From contig NZ_FQWS01000002.1 of NCBI RefSeq assembly GCF_900129745.1, positions 372,001 to 436,000 of the forward strand: a DNA stretch of 64,000 bases, in the 5' to 3' direction. Below are positions 26,626-36,305 of this stretch, in pieces (the first letter of the stretch is position 1; every line of letters starts with the position of its first letter). The notes under the pieces were generated by a model, which was not told the origin of the DNA, searched no databases, and worked only from the letters and a program-made list of their open reading frames with translations. The DNA is from Winogradskyella jejuensis. Lineage in GTDB: Bacteria > Bacteroidota > Bacteroidia > Flavobacteriales > Flavobacteriaceae. The position numbers and the translations under genes are program-made.

Positions 26626-27459
26626 ATGAAAAAAATACTAGTACCCATTGATTTTTCGGAGCACTCAGAGAATGCCCTAGAAACAGCTGCAGCCATAGCA
26701 AAAAAGCATGGTTCCGAGCTTTATGTGTTACACATGTTAGAATTATCTAATGCTATATACACTGCCAGTTCAGCAACTTTAAATGAAGAAGGTGTGTTTT
26801 ATTACAAACTAGCTGAGAAGAAAATGAATACTTTTTTGGATAGAAATTTTCTTGAAGGGATAGAAATAACACCCGTTATAAAACACTTTAAAGTGTTTAA
26901 GGAAATAAATGAAATTATTGATGCCCATAATATAGATATGATTGTAATGGGTTCGCATGGTACAAGTGGAGTTAAAGATGTTATCATTGGGTCTAATGCA
27001 GAACGTGTTGTACGTTATTCAAATGTGCCAGTTTTAGTAGTTAAGCACAATCCTATTTTGGTTGAGTTTAATACAGGAATTTTTGCAACTGATTTTTCAG
27101 AAGACGCTATTGAAGCTTACTTAAGAGCAAAAAGCACATTTGAAAAGTTAGACTCTAAAATGCACATCTTATATGTAAACACACCAGATAATGGATTTAA
27201 GAGCTCTACAGAGATTGATGTTCTAGTAAGTAAATTTCTTAAAAGAGCAGATGGAGATTTAGAGACTTATCCAGATGTTACAGTAGTTTCAGATTATTCT
27301 GTAGAAAAGGGCATACTTAATTATGCAAATAATATTGGTGCTGATTTGGTGGCTGTTGCAACACATGGTAGACGAGGCCTAGCGCACTTCTTTGAAGGAA
27401 GTATTTCAGAAGATGTTGCTAATCATTCTACGTTGCCAGTAATGACATTTAAAATATAA
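26626..27459 (+). CDS. Universal stress protein with two Usp domains
   Basis: 277 residues from ATG 26626 (two codons after an upstream TTG). Two tandem UspA domains: the first (about 1-145) starts MKKILVPIDFSEHSENALE and contains the nucleotide-binding VMGSHGTSGVKDVIIGSNAERVVR. The second (about 150-277) contains VAVATHGRRGLAHFFEGSISEDV. It lies close behind hemN and may be read from the same promoter, which would link it to low-oxygen conditions. A shared terminator follows. Confidence 0.93.
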   Translation: MKKILVPIDFSEHSENALETAAAIAKKHGSELYVLHMLELSNAIYTASSATLNEEGVFYYKLAEKKMNTFLDRNFLEGIEITPVIKHFKVFKEINEIIDAHNIDMIVMGSHGTSGVKDVIIGSNAERVVRYSNVPVLVVKHNPILVEFNTGIFATDFSEDAIEAYLRAKSTFEKLDSKMHILYVNTPDNGFKSSTEIDVLVSKFLKRADGDLETYPDVTVVSDYSVEKGILNYANNIGADLVAVATHGRRGLAHFFEGSISEDVANHSTLPVMTFKI

Positions 27460-27510
27460 TGCTTGACTCTTTTTCAATGTTTGGTTAGTATTTTTTTGGA
27501 TTCAAGCGCA

Positions 27511-27545
27511 ATTACGCCAAGACCCTTAAAGGTCTTGGCGTTTTT
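27511..27545. terminator. Bidirectional terminator between usp and the cco cluster
   Basis: TACGCCAAGACC pairs with GGTCTTGGCG around CTTAAA and is followed by TTTTTG on the plus strand. It separates convergent transcription units. Confidence 0.85.
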
Positions 27546-27587
27546 GTGTAACTCATAGTATAAGAGGAAAATTGAAGAAGGGAAATT

Positions 27588-28289
27588 TTAGTGACAATTC
27601 ATCTGTCCTGATGCCGTTTCTACAAAAGGCTCAGGTGAGATATAAGGAATTCCAAGTCCTAAACCTCTTAGAATAAATAAAGTACCTATTATAATTACAA
27701 ATACTGGAATTGCTTTTTGTATACGTTGTTTTATAGAGTTATTTAGAAACTTACCAAAATAAATTGCTGAGGTCATTAAAGGAATAGTACCTAAACCAAA
27801 GAGAACCATGTATAAACTTCCAGAAGTTAAACTTCCCGTGGCTATAGATCCAAAAACAGCCATGTAAACCAAACCACATGGTAAAAAACCATTCAGGAAG
27901 CCTATAGTTAAAAATGTGTCCGAGGTTTTCTTTTTTAATGCAGCTCCTAAAGAAGATTTTACTTTAGATATAATACGATACATAGGTTTTGATAAATTAT
28001 ACTTTCCTATAGTTTTATAGGGGATTAGGACTAAAGCAATCATCAATACACCAATGCCAATAGATAATTGTTGCTGAAAACCAAAGATGTAAAGACTTTT
28101 GCCAACAATGCCAAAAACTAAACCTATTAGACTATAAGCCAATAATCGACCAAAATGATAAATGGCAATTTGGGTTATTTTTTTTAAAGAATTAGAACGG
28201 TCAACAGGTAGCATAAAAGCTATAGGGCCACACATACCTACGCAGTGTAAACTCCCTAAAAGCCCTAATGCAAATGCCGTAGCTATCAT
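27588..28289 (-). CDS. SafE/DsbD-like membrane protein of the cco cluster
   Basis: 233 residues, about six membrane helices. The first helix contains GSLHCVGMCGP and a later one NGFLPCGLVYMA, the paired-cysteine layout of the sulfite exporter TauE/SafE, DsbD_2-type family. The C-terminus ends in MNCH. In cbb3 clusters this position is normally taken by a protein thought to act in copper or redox supply for oxidase assembly; that is inference. Its start lies 2 bases after the ccoH stop. Confidence 0.85.
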   Translation of the reverse strand: MIATAFALGLLGSLHCVGMCGPIAFMLPVDRSNSLKKITQIAIYHFGRLLAYSLIGLVFGIVGKSLYIFGFQQQLSIGIGVLMIALVLIPYKTIGKYNLSKPMYRIISKVKSSLGAALKKKTSDTFLTIGFLNGFLPCGLVYMAVFGSIATGSLTSGSLYMVLFGLGTIPLMTSAIYFGKFLNNSIKQRIQKAIPVFVIIIGTLFILRGLGLGIPYISPEPFVETASGQMNCH

Positions 28290-28291
28290 AT

Positions 28292-28738
28292 TTAGTAATT
28301 AAATTCGTTTTTATACATAAATTCGTCAGTCTTGTAGGACCAATCTATAGTAATGTTCCAGCGACCATCTAATAAACGATTGTCAGGTATGAGCAAGTTG
28401 TGATTAGACAATGAGATAGGTATCTCAAAATCTAGTTGCTTATTAGATGGTCTATATAGGAACACTTTTCCTTTAATATCTTTTATACTTAAGTCTTGAG
28501 GGAAGTTTAAAACAATACCTTCTTCTGTTTTTTTCCAGCTAATGTTTTCTGATAGTTTTTTAGCATTTTCTACCTTATCAATATCCTCTTGATATTTGAG
28601 CTCTTGTTGGTAATAATCATCAGTTACTAAATCGTGATTATACTTATCATTAGTACTCATGTTTATAACAAAATACATGATAAAGGATATAAACCCAACA
28701 AATGCAATTACTATTGCTGTTCCCCAATTTATTTTCAT
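28292..28738 (-). CDS. ccoH: FixH-family cbb3 oxidase assembly protein
   Basis: 148 residues with an N-terminal membrane helix (WGTAIVIAFVGFISFIMYFVINM) and the FixH-type external domain: NHDLVTDDYYQQELKYQEDIDKVENAKKL, then GKVFLYRPSNKQLDFEIPI and DGRWNITIDWSY. It supports maturation of the oxidase and sits between ccoG and the SafE-like gene. Confidence 0.92.
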   Translation of the reverse strand: MKINWGTAIVIAFVGFISFIMYFVINMSTNDKYNHDLVTDDYYQQELKYQEDIDKVENAKKLSENISWKKTEEGIVLNFPQDLSIKDIKGKVFLYRPSNKQLDFEIPISLSNHNLLIPDNRLLDGRWNITIDWSYKTDEFMYKNEFNY

Positions 28739-28748
28739 CTTTTTTTGT

Positions 28749-30173
28749 TTAATTATAGCTTCTAGGTCCTAAAAAACCAATGCTTGTGGTTTCAATAAGT
28801 TTATTATGGCTATAAATATCAATGGTTAATTTATTTTTATCTCCAGACAAATCTGTTTTATTCAATTCGATGAATAATGTGCCTTCTGCGATATCTTGTG
28901 ATTTTAAAACTAAATTATCTGAGTTGGAAACGAGTTTTACTTCGCCTTCCATATTTCTGATTTTAAAGCTGATGTTTTCAATATCTTCAGATGTTTTATT
29001 TACTAATTTATAAGTGTAAACGTTACTAATTATTGTTTCGCTTTTTTGTTCATAGAGTTGTCCTGGTAGTCTAAGTATATTGGCTTCAACATCATTCCGT
29101 AAGGCGAGCATCCCAATTAAAATACCAGTTAGGATAACTAGTACAGCTATGTAACCTTTCATACGAGCTGTGAGTTTAAACTTGGTTTTTTTCTCTATGT
29201 TTTCTTCGCTAGCATAACGGATGAGTCCTTTAGGAAGATTTATCTTTTCCATAATTGTATCGCACTCATCAATACAAGCTGTACAGTTAACACACTCTAA
29301 TTGCGTGCCATTTCTAATGTCTATTCCGGTAGGGCAGACGTGTACACACTGAAAGCAATCTATACAATCTCCATGACCTAAAGCTTCTCGATCTTCATTT
29401 TTCCTGAAAGACTTTCTCCCATTTTCGCCTTCGCCTCTTTTATGGTCGTAGGCAACAACAATAGATTTTGTGTCTAAGAGTACACCTTGTAGTCGACCAT
29501 AAGGACATGCAATAATGCAAACTTGTTCTCTAAACCATGCAAAAACAAAATAGAATACCCCAGTGAAAATTATTAGTGGTATAAGCGTGCCTAGATGCTT
29601 AAAAGGTCCTTCAACAATATATTTTATAAGTTTATCACCACTTATAAGGTAGGCCAAAAAAACGTTAGCAATTAAAAATGAAATCACTAAAAAGATAAAC
29701 CACTTTAAAACACGCTTCCTGATTTTTTCTCCATCCCATTTTTGTTTTGCGAGTTTACGTTGTTTGTTTCTGTCTCCATCAATCCAAAACTCAATACGCC
29801 TAAAAACCATTTCCATAAAGATGGTTTGTGGACATAACCAACCACAGAAAATACGACCAAAACCTACTGTGAATAGTGTAATAAAAATGACTATGATAAT
29901 CATTGATATAACAAACAAATGAAAATCTTGCGGCCAAAACGGAAAACCAAAAATATTGAAACGTCGTTCTAATACATTGAACATCAAAAATTGGTTACCA
30001 TTTATTTTAATAAATGGCGAAGCAAATAGAAATGCTAATAAAACATAACTAACTAATTTGCGCTTTTCCCAAAATGGACCAGATGGTTTTTTGGGGAATA
30101 TCCAGTTGCGTTTGCCATCTTCATTGATGGTGCCAATAGAATCTCTAAAGACTTCGTTTGCTGGAGTTTCCAT
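28749..30173 (-). CDS. ccoG: cbb3 oxidase accessory protein CcoG
   Basis: 474 residues. Five or so membrane helices in the first half, with GFGRIFCGWLCPQTIFMEMVFR and VCIIACPYGRLQGVL cysteine motifs. Two 4Fe-4S binding motifs follow (CIDCFQCVHVCPTGIDI and CVNCTACIDECD, about 265-305), and a C-terminal periplasmic Ig-like domain. It is proposed in other bacteria to reduce copper for CcoN. Upstream ccoP, downstream ccoH. Confidence 0.95.
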   Translation of the reverse strand: METPANEVFRDSIGTINEDGKRNWIFPKKPSGPFWEKRKLVSYVLLAFLFASPFIKINGNQFLMFNVLERRFNIFGFPFWPQDFHLFVISMIIIVIFITLFTVGFGRIFCGWLCPQTIFMEMVFRRIEFWIDGDRNKQRKLAKQKWDGEKIRKRVLKWFIFLVISFLIANVFLAYLISGDKLIKYIVEGPFKHLGTLIPLIIFTGVFYFVFAWFREQVCIIACPYGRLQGVLLDTKSIVVAYDHKRGEGENGRKSFRKNEDREALGHGDCIDCFQCVHVCPTGIDIRNGTQLECVNCTACIDECDTIMEKINLPKGLIRYASEENIEKKTKFKLTARMKGYIAVLVILTGILIGMLALRNDVEANILRLPGQLYEQKSETIISNVYTYKLVNKTSEDIENISFKIRNMEGEVKLVSNSDNLVLKSQDIAEGTLFIELNKTDLSGDKNKLTIDIYSHNKLIETTSIGFLGPRSYN

Positions 30174-30202
30174 TTTTTACGCTACTGGTTGATTTATTCA
30201 TT

Positions 30203-31171
30203 TTAGTTTTCTGTAGCCTCTACAACTTCAATAACTTCAGTATCTTCAGTTTTAGGTGCTTCTTCCGTATTTGTATTTTCTTCAGGAGCAGACTCATCCA
30301 CCCAGATTTCACCTTCGGCAGCTTTAGGTTCTGCTGGTGTAGTACCTTGAAATTGTAATACATAACTTGCTACCTGTGCCATTTCAGAAGGTTTTAAACC
30401 TTCTTTTTTCCATGATACCATGCCTTTACCAGAACGTCCACCTTCAGAAATGGTTTTGAAAACATTTTTAATACCACCACCGAGTATCCAATAGTCATCA
30501 GTTAAGTTTGGTCCGATACCACCCCCGCCATCAGCTTTATGACAAACCGCACATTTGGCAACAAAAATAGTTTCGCCAGCTTTTAAATCTGAAGCATCTG
30601 TTAATAGTTCTACCGTATTAAAATCGACCAAATCTTTTGCGTTTTTCTTGTATTCTTCAATGGCACGCTGTGCTTCTGCATATTCAATTTCATATTCTGC
30701 AAACTGGTCATCTGCGTTAAATACATGATAGCGTATCATATAAATCACTCCAAAAATTATGGTGATATAAAAACTATATACCCACCACGGAGGGAGATTA
30801 TTGTCAAGCTCTTTTATACCATCGTAATTATGGTCAAGGATGATTTCGCCTTCTTCTTCAATAGGTTTTGAGCCTAGAAGTTTTTTGTAAGCGTCTTTTA
30901 CCCACAGTACTAACTTAGAAGGTTCTGTTTGTTTTGCATCGTAACGTGCTTTTCCTTCTTCGTCTAAACTTTGGTAAAGCACATTCTCAATTGAGCCTAC
31001 AATGCCTTCTATGGCAATAAGTATTAGCAGAACGAGTAATAGAAATACAATTACTACAGGGTTTTCCATAAACGCTGGTTGGTCTCCTGAGTCTACAAAA
31101 TATTCGGTGAGTCCAGCTATAATAAAGAATATTAGAGGTACTCTTATGTATGATGGGATTAACTTTCTCAT
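30203..31171 (-). CDS. ccoP: cbb3 oxidase subunit III, single-haem CcoP
   Basis: 322 residues with two membrane helices in the first 75 residues and a third near 130-150 (WWVYSFYITIIFGVIYMIRY). Only one CxxCH is present (KCAVCHKADGGGGIGP, about 205), with its methionine ligand probably in GMVSW. Proteobacterial CcoP carries two haems. The last 45 residues are a very acidic, low-complexity tail. Overlaps ccoQ by four bases. Confidence 0.93.
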   Translation of the reverse strand: MRKLIPSYIRVPLIFFIIAGLTEYFVDSGDQPAFMENPVVIVFLLLVLLILIAIEGIVGSIENVLYQSLDEEGKARYDAKQTEPSKLVLWVKDAYKKLLGSKPIEEEGEIILDHNYDGIKELDNNLPPWWVYSFYITIIFGVIYMIRYHVFNADDQFAEYEIEYAEAQRAIEEYKKNAKDLVDFNTVELLTDASDLKAGETIFVAKCAVCHKADGGGGIGPNLTDDYWILGGGIKNVFKTISEGGRSGKGMVSWKKEGLKPSEMAQVASYVLQFQGTTPAEPKAAEGEIWVDESAPEENTNTEEAPKTEDTEVIEVVEATEN

Positions 31172-31353
31172 GATTCTGTGTCGTTTTGGTTGTCTAATGG
31201 TAAATTACTCACGGTGTTGATGTACTCTTTTTTGGCTGTAAATACCCAGTAAAATAGGGTTACAAAAAAGATGAAAAATATAAGTAAGGATATCAATGGG
31301 TATATTTCTATACCAGTGATACTTTCCATATGTCCTTTTACAAATTTTAGCAT
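31168..31353 (-). CDS. ccoQ: cbb3 oxidase small subunit CcoQ
   Basis: 61 residues with one membrane helix (YPLISLLIFFIFFVTLFYWVF). It lies directly between ccoNO and ccoP, overlapping ccoP by four bases, which fixes the identification by position and size. Confidence 0.85.
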   Translation of the reverse strand: MLKFVKGHMESITGIEIYPLISLLIFFIFFVTLFYWVFTAKKEYINTVSNLPLDNQNDTES

Positions 31354-31358
31354 GGTTT

Positions 31359-33551
31359 TTAGTTTTGAGCGGTTTCTTCTAAGATTTCTTTCACTTTTAT
31401 ATCAGTGCCTAAGCGCTGTAAATAAGCTATAATGGCAACGATTTCGCGATTTTTCATTTCTACAAAATCAGCTCCTGAAGCTGCTTTATCTGCTTCGTAA
31501 CTTTTTACAAAATCAGGGTCATCGTATAGATTTTTCTCTATTTGTGCACCTTGTTCTAGCATAGATTGTTGCGCATTTGCAATATCTTCATCAGTATAAG
31601 GCACACCGAGTGTTACCATAGCTTCCATTTTCTTTTCGGTCATGGATTTGTCAAGTTCGTCTCTAATCAACCATTGATATCTTGGCATAATAGATTTTTC
31701 GTTCATGGCTTGCGGATCATACATGTGACTTAAGTGCCAACTATCTGTATATTTTCCACCGACACGATGTAAATCAGGTCCAGTACGTTTACTTCCCCAA
31801 AGGAATGGATGGTCATACACATATTCCCCAGCTTTTGAGTATTCGCCATAACGCTCCACTTCACTTCTAAAAGGTCTTACCATTTGAGAGTGACAGCCTA
31901 CACAACCTTCACGGATGTAGATGTCTCTACCTTCCAATTCTAATGGTGTGTATGGTTTTACACTACTGATTGTAGGAATATTAGATTCTACAACTAAGGT
32001 TGGAATAATCTGAACAATACCTCCAATTAAGATGGCTACTGTAGCATAGATAGTTAATAGAACAGGCTTGCGCTCTAACCATGTGTGCCAGCCTTCTCCA
32101 GCAACTCTTCGCTTAGACACGCGTTGTAATGCTGGTGCTTCAGCCAATTCATCCGTTACTTTTTCACCAGAACGTCTTACCGTTAGAATAACATTGTAAA
32201 CTAAGATGAGCATACCTGCGATGTATAGTGTACCTCCAATAGCACGCATCCAGTACATTGGCATAATTTCGGTTACGGTTTCTAAGAAGTTACCATAAAC
32301 GATTGTTCCGTCTGGTTGAAACTGTTTCCACATACTCGCTTGTGTAAATCCAGCAACGTACATTGGTAAAGCATATAAAATGATACCTAAAGTCCCTATC
32401 CAGAAGTGCATATTTGCCAGGCCAATAGAATAAAGTTTGGTTTTAAATAATCTTGGAATTAACCAGTAAATCATCCCAAAGGCCAAGAAACCATTCCAAG
32501 CTAAAGCACCGACGTGAACGTGGGCAATAATCCAATCTGTAAAGTGGGCAATTGCATTCACGTTTTTAAGCGAAAGCATAGGACCTTCAAAGGTGGCCAT
32601 ACCATAACCTGTGATGGCAACAACCATAAATTTTAGAACTGGGTCTGTACGTACTTTATCCCAAGCACCTCGTAAGGTTAAAAGACCATTAATCATACCA
32701 CCCCAAGAAGGTGCAATAAGCATTACAGAGAAGGCTACGCCTAAGTGTTGTGCCCATTCTGGTAAAGCTGTATATAATAAATGGTGTGGTCCAGCCCAGA
32801 TGTAAATGAATATTAAAGACCAAAAGTGAACTATGGAAAGTCTGTACGAATATACTGGTCTATTAGCGGCTTTAGGCACAAAGTAATACATCAAGCCCAA
32901 GAACGGTGTTGTTAAGAAAAATGCTACAGCATTGTGTCCGTACCACCATTGTACTAAAGCATCTTGTACACCTGCATAAACAGAGTAACTTTTTAAACCA
33001 CTAACTGGCAATTCTAAACTATTAAAAATATGAAGTACTGCTACAGTAACAAACGTAGCTAGATAAAACCATATTGCTACATATAAATGGCGTTGACGAC
33101 GTTTTAGTATAGTACCAATAAGATTAACACCAAAAGCGACCCAGATTAAAGCAATAGCAATATCGAAAGGCCACTCTAATTCCGCATATTCTTTCGATGT
33201 GGTATAACCTAATGGTAATGTAATGGCAGCACCCACGATAAGTAATTGCCATGCCCAAAAATTAAAATTACTTAGGAAGTCACTAAACATTCTTGCCTTA
33301 AGTAAACGTTGCGTGGAGTAGTAGACTCCGGCAAAAATAGCGTTACCTACAAATGCAAAAATAACGGCATTGGTATGCAATGGTCTTAAACGACCAAAGC
33401 TTAACCAGGATATGCCATCGGTCATGTTTGGGAATAAAAACATAAATGCCAGTATAAGCCCTACCAGCATTCCAACAACTCCCCAAAGTATAGTAGCATA
33501 GAGGAATTTTTTAACGACTTTGTTATCGTAATAAAATTGTTGAATTTCCAT
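31359..33551 (-). CDS. ccoN: Fused cbb3 cytochrome oxidase subunits I and II (CcoN-CcoO)
   Basis: 730 residues. The N-terminal two thirds are CcoN: twelve-helix layout with haem and copper ligands in LRPLHTNAVIF, QWWYGHNAVAFFLTTP, GPHHLLYT and IAHVHVGALAWNG. From about 530 the sequence becomes CcoO with one c-haem (REGCVGCHSQMVRPF) and the conserved FLWGSKRTGPDLHRVGGKY. The fusion is the normal form in Bacteroidota. It reduces oxygen with high affinity and pumps protons. Confidence 0.97.
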   Translation of the reverse strand: MEIQQFYYDNKVVKKFLYATILWGVVGMLVGLILAFMFLFPNMTDGISWLSFGRLRPLHTNAVIFAFVGNAIFAGVYYSTQRLLKARMFSDFLSNFNFWAWQLLIVGAAITLPLGYTTSKEYAELEWPFDIAIALIWVAFGVNLIGTILKRRQRHLYVAIWFYLATFVTVAVLHIFNSLELPVSGLKSYSVYAGVQDALVQWWYGHNAVAFFLTTPFLGLMYYFVPKAANRPVYSYRLSIVHFWSLIFIYIWAGPHHLLYTALPEWAQHLGVAFSVMLIAPSWGGMINGLLTLRGAWDKVRTDPVLKFMVVAITGYGMATFEGPMLSLKNVNAIAHFTDWIIAHVHVGALAWNGFLAFGMIYWLIPRLFKTKLYSIGLANMHFWIGTLGIILYALPMYVAGFTQASMWKQFQPDGTIVYGNFLETVTEIMPMYWMRAIGGTLYIAGMLILVYNVILTVRRSGEKVTDELAEAPALQRVSKRRVAGEGWHTWLERKPVLLTIYATVAILIGGIVQIIPTLVVESNIPTISSVKPYTPLELEGRDIYIREGCVGCHSQMVRPFRSEVERYGEYSKAGEYVYDHPFLWGSKRTGPDLHRVGGKYTDSWHLSHMYDPQAMNEKSIMPRYQWLIRDELDKSMTEKKMEAMVTLGVPYTDEDIANAQQSMLEQGAQIEKNLYDDPDFVKSYEADKAASGADFVEMKNREIVAIIAYLQRLGTDIKVKEILEETAQN

Positions 33552-33580
33552 AGTTAGTGTAATTGATTTATTTAGTTGAA

Positions 33581-33745
33581 TTATTTTTCTTTTTTAGCTT
33601 TTACTAATTCATCTTCAAAAAGCATACGTACAGACGGTGTGTAGCTATCATCATATTGCCCAGATTTTACAGCAAAAACAAAGACTGCAAAGAATACAAT
33701 AGCAACAATAATGCTTACAGCAAGTAAAATGTATATAACGCTCAT
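33581..33745 (-). CDS. ccoS: cbb3 oxidase maturation protein CcoS
   Basis: A 54-residue protein that I read by hand: ATG at 33745, TAA at 33581. The sequence begins MSVIYILLAVSIIVAIVFFA, continues with FAVKSGQYDDSYTPSVRML, and ends with a charged FEDELVKAKKEK tail. One membrane helix and the GQYDD motif are the CcoS hallmarks. It is the first gene after the FNR-like box at 33796 and precedes ccoNO by 29 bases. Confidence 0.9.
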   Translation of the reverse strand: MSVIYILLAVSIIVAIVFFAVFVFAVKSGQYDDSYTPSVRMLFEDELVKAKKEK

Positions 33746-33795
33746 ACCTATTTGAAGTTATGGTTCAAAAATACTGTTGAACCCTTTTTAAAAAC

Positions 33796-33809
33796 ATGAC
33801 TTTTATCAT
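33796..33809. promoter_or_regulatory. FNR-like palindrome before ccoS-ccoNO
   Basis: ATGAC-TTTT-ATCAT, the same half-sites as upstream of hemN. It lies between the ccoI stop and the ccoS start, so the oxidase genes can be switched separately from ccoI. Confidence 0.6.
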
Positions 33810-33824
33810 ATCTAATTAATTTTC

Positions 33825-36197
33825 TCATTTTAATCGTCGTCCTAAAAGATTAGTTGCAATCGTTGTGAAAACCACAATGCTAATTGAACTTAAAGGCATT
33901 AATATCGCTGCAATAACAGGCGCTAACTGGCCAGTTACGGCAAAATATAGGCCTATAACATTGTAGAAAAACGACAGTAAAAAACTCCATTTAATTATCG
34001 AAATAGCCGATTTTGAAGCCTTTATATAATTGTATAAATTTTTAAATTTTGAAGCATCTAAAATTGCATCGCAAGCAGGTGAGAAGACATTTACATCTTC
34101 AGAAATCACAATACCTACGTCACTCTGCGCAAGAGCACCAGCATCATTTAATCCGTCACCAATCATTAATACTTTTGCGCCTTCACTTTGGTGATATTTA
34201 ATGTATTCTAACTTGTCTTCTGGCTTCTGATTAAAGATTAGCTTTGTTTTGGATGGAAGAAGTTTTTTTAGGTTTTCTCGCTCACCTTCATTATCGCCCG
34301 AAAGGATTGCCAAGTCAAATTGTTTTTTAAGCTGATTAAACAGTTTTGAAACGCCTTCTCTGTAACTGTTATAAAATATAAATTTTCCTTTATAAGTATT
34401 GTTACTGCTAATATGTACCGTTGTATTTAAAATGGTATCAGTATTTGTGTTTCCTACAAATTGGGCTGAGCCAATTTTTAGTTCTTTTGATTTGTATTTA
34501 GCCTCAATCCCTTTTCCTACGTGCTCTTCAAACGTATCTAAGCTTACAATATCATTTGCTTTTAATATGTCATAGAGTGTACGACTTAATGGGTGATTAG
34601 AACCGCGTAGCGAGCTTTTTAGAATGGATGTTTCACTATCTGAAAGTAATTCACCTTCATACTCCGCAGTGCTTGACTTGTTGGAGGTGATGGTTCCGGT
34701 TTTATCAAAAATAATAGTGTCAATTTGTGCTAATTGCTCTATAACGCTAGCGTTTTTTATATAGAATTTTAGGTTACCGAAAATGCGTAATAAATTTCCA
34801 AATGTAAAAGGCGCAGACAAGGCTATAGCACAAGGGCATGCAATAATTAATACTGCTGTAAAAACATTCATTGCTTTTGTTGCATCATAAAACAGCCAAA
34901 AAACTGTGGCGATAAAAGCAATACTCAAAATAACAATCGTAAAATGTTTACTTATAGAATTGGTAATATTTTTAAAGCTTTCTTCTTTGTTTTTGTTGAA
35001 AACATCATTACTCCATAATTGCGTTAAATAGCTTTGTTCAACAGATTTAAGCGCTTCAATTTCTATGACGCCAGAGGTTTGTTTACCACCAGCAAAGAGC
35101 TTGTCTCCAGAATGTTTAGTTACGGGTTGCGATTCTCCAGAAACAAAACTGTAATCTATTTTAGCACGTCCATTAATTAAAATTCCATCAACAGGAATAA
35201 GCTCTTCATTTCTTATAAGAAGTCGGTCTCCTTTTTCTATATCATATACCTGAACGCTAGTCTCTTCTCCATTTTTAATTTTTGTAATCGCAATTGGGAA
35301 ATAAGATTTATAATCGCGTTCAAAGGATAAAAAATCATAAGTTTTTTGCTGAAAAAATTTCCCTACCAATAAGAAGAAAACGAGCCCAGCTAAACTATCA
35401 AAAAAACCAGAACCTAAATCTAAAGCGATATCTACTGTACTCCTAATGAATAGTACACTAATACCAAGAGCAATAGGTACATCGATGTTTAGAAGTTTTG
35501 ATTTTAAGCCTTTGTAGGCTGAAATAAAGTAGTCTTGAGAAGAGTAAAAAACTACGGGTAATGATAGTGCAAACATTAACCATCTAAACAGATGTTTGTA
35601 TTGTTCTAACCAAAATTCATTGACTTCAAAATACTCAGGAAAGGACAAAAACATAATGTTTCCAAAACCAAAACCAGCGACACCCAATTTGTATATCAAT
35701 GACCGATTGATATGATTCTTTTTTGTACTAAAGTCATCTAAACTAATATAAGGCTCATAACCAATAGTGCTTAATAAGAGTACTACTGATTTAAGGTCTG
35801 TTTCTTCATTTTTGTAGGTGACTCTAACTGTTTTCTTGCCAAAATTCACCTGTGAGTCTGTAATACTTGGATTGAGTTTGTTGAGGTTTTCTAGTATCCA
35901 GATACAAGAACTACAATGTATATGTGGGATGTATAGCGTAGCGATTTCAATCGTGTCACTTCTAAACTCTGTGAGTTTTTCTACAATGTTCTCTTGAGAA
36001 AAGAAATCGTATTTGCCTTCAACTTCTTTTGGTATGGCGCCAGGTGCATTTTGTAAATCGTAATAACAGGTTAAATCGTTTTCATTAAAAATTTCGAAAA
36101 CAGTTTTACAGCCATTACAGCAAAAATATTTTTTTTGATAACTTATAGGTGATTTCCCACAATCATCACCACAGTGATAACAGGTGTTAGTATCCAT
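33825..36197 (-). CDS. ccoI: Copper-translocating P-type ATPase CcoI
   Basis: 790 residues. An N-terminal cysteine-rich metal-binding domain (CYHCGDDCGK and CCNGCKTVF, about 6-32) is followed by an HMA-like domain (HIHCSSC, about 92-98). P1B-ATPase features: CPC motif in IACPCAIALSAP, DKTGT phosphorylation site and GDGLNDAGAL hinge. It delivers copper for assembly of the cbb3 centre. Divergent from the FNR-like gene. Confidence 0.95.
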   Translation of the reverse strand: MDTNTCYHCGDDCGKSPISYQKKYFCCNGCKTVFEIFNENDLTCYYDLQNAPGAIPKEVEGKYDFFSQENIVEKLTEFRSDTIEIATLYIPHIHCSSCIWILENLNKLNPSITDSQVNFGKKTVRVTYKNEETDLKSVVLLLSTIGYEPYISLDDFSTKKNHINRSLIYKLGVAGFGFGNIMFLSFPEYFEVNEFWLEQYKHLFRWLMFALSLPVVFYSSQDYFISAYKGLKSKLLNIDVPIALGISVLFIRSTVDIALDLGSGFFDSLAGLVFFLLVGKFFQQKTYDFLSFERDYKSYFPIAITKIKNGEETSVQVYDIEKGDRLLIRNEELIPVDGILINGRAKIDYSFVSGESQPVTKHSGDKLFAGGKQTSGVIEIEALKSVEQSYLTQLWSNDVFNKNKEESFKNITNSISKHFTIVILSIAFIATVFWLFYDATKAMNVFTAVLIIACPCAIALSAPFTFGNLLRIFGNLKFYIKNASVIEQLAQIDTIIFDKTGTITSNKSSTAEYEGELLSDSETSILKSSLRGSNHPLSRTLYDILKANDIVSLDTFEEHVGKGIEAKYKSKELKIGSAQFVGNTNTDTILNTTVHISSNNTYKGKFIFYNSYREGVSKLFNQLKKQFDLAILSGDNEGERENLKKLLPSKTKLIFNQKPEDKLEYIKYHQSEGAKVLMIGDGLNDAGALAQSDVGIVISEDVNVFSPACDAILDASKFKNLYNYIKASKSAISIIKWSFLLSFFYNVIGLYFAVTGQLAPVIAAILMPLSSISIVVFTTIATNLLGRRLK

Positions 36198-36252
36198 TCA
36201 ACTTGCTTATTTATACCTGAGACAAAAGTCTGAATAGATTACTGTTAAAAAT

Positions 36253-36266
36253 ATGATAAAAATCAT
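36253..36266. promoter_or_regulatory. FNR-like palindrome between ccoI and the FNR gene
   Basis: ATGAT-AAAA-ATCAT is a perfect palindrome with TGAT/ATCA cores, in the divergent promoter between ccoI and the regulator gene, 40 bases before the regulator's start. It could drive autoregulation and ccoI control. Confidence 0.65.
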
Positions 36267-36305
36267 ATTAATTATTATTTTTGAGTAATCACTTAATCAA
36301 TAGGT

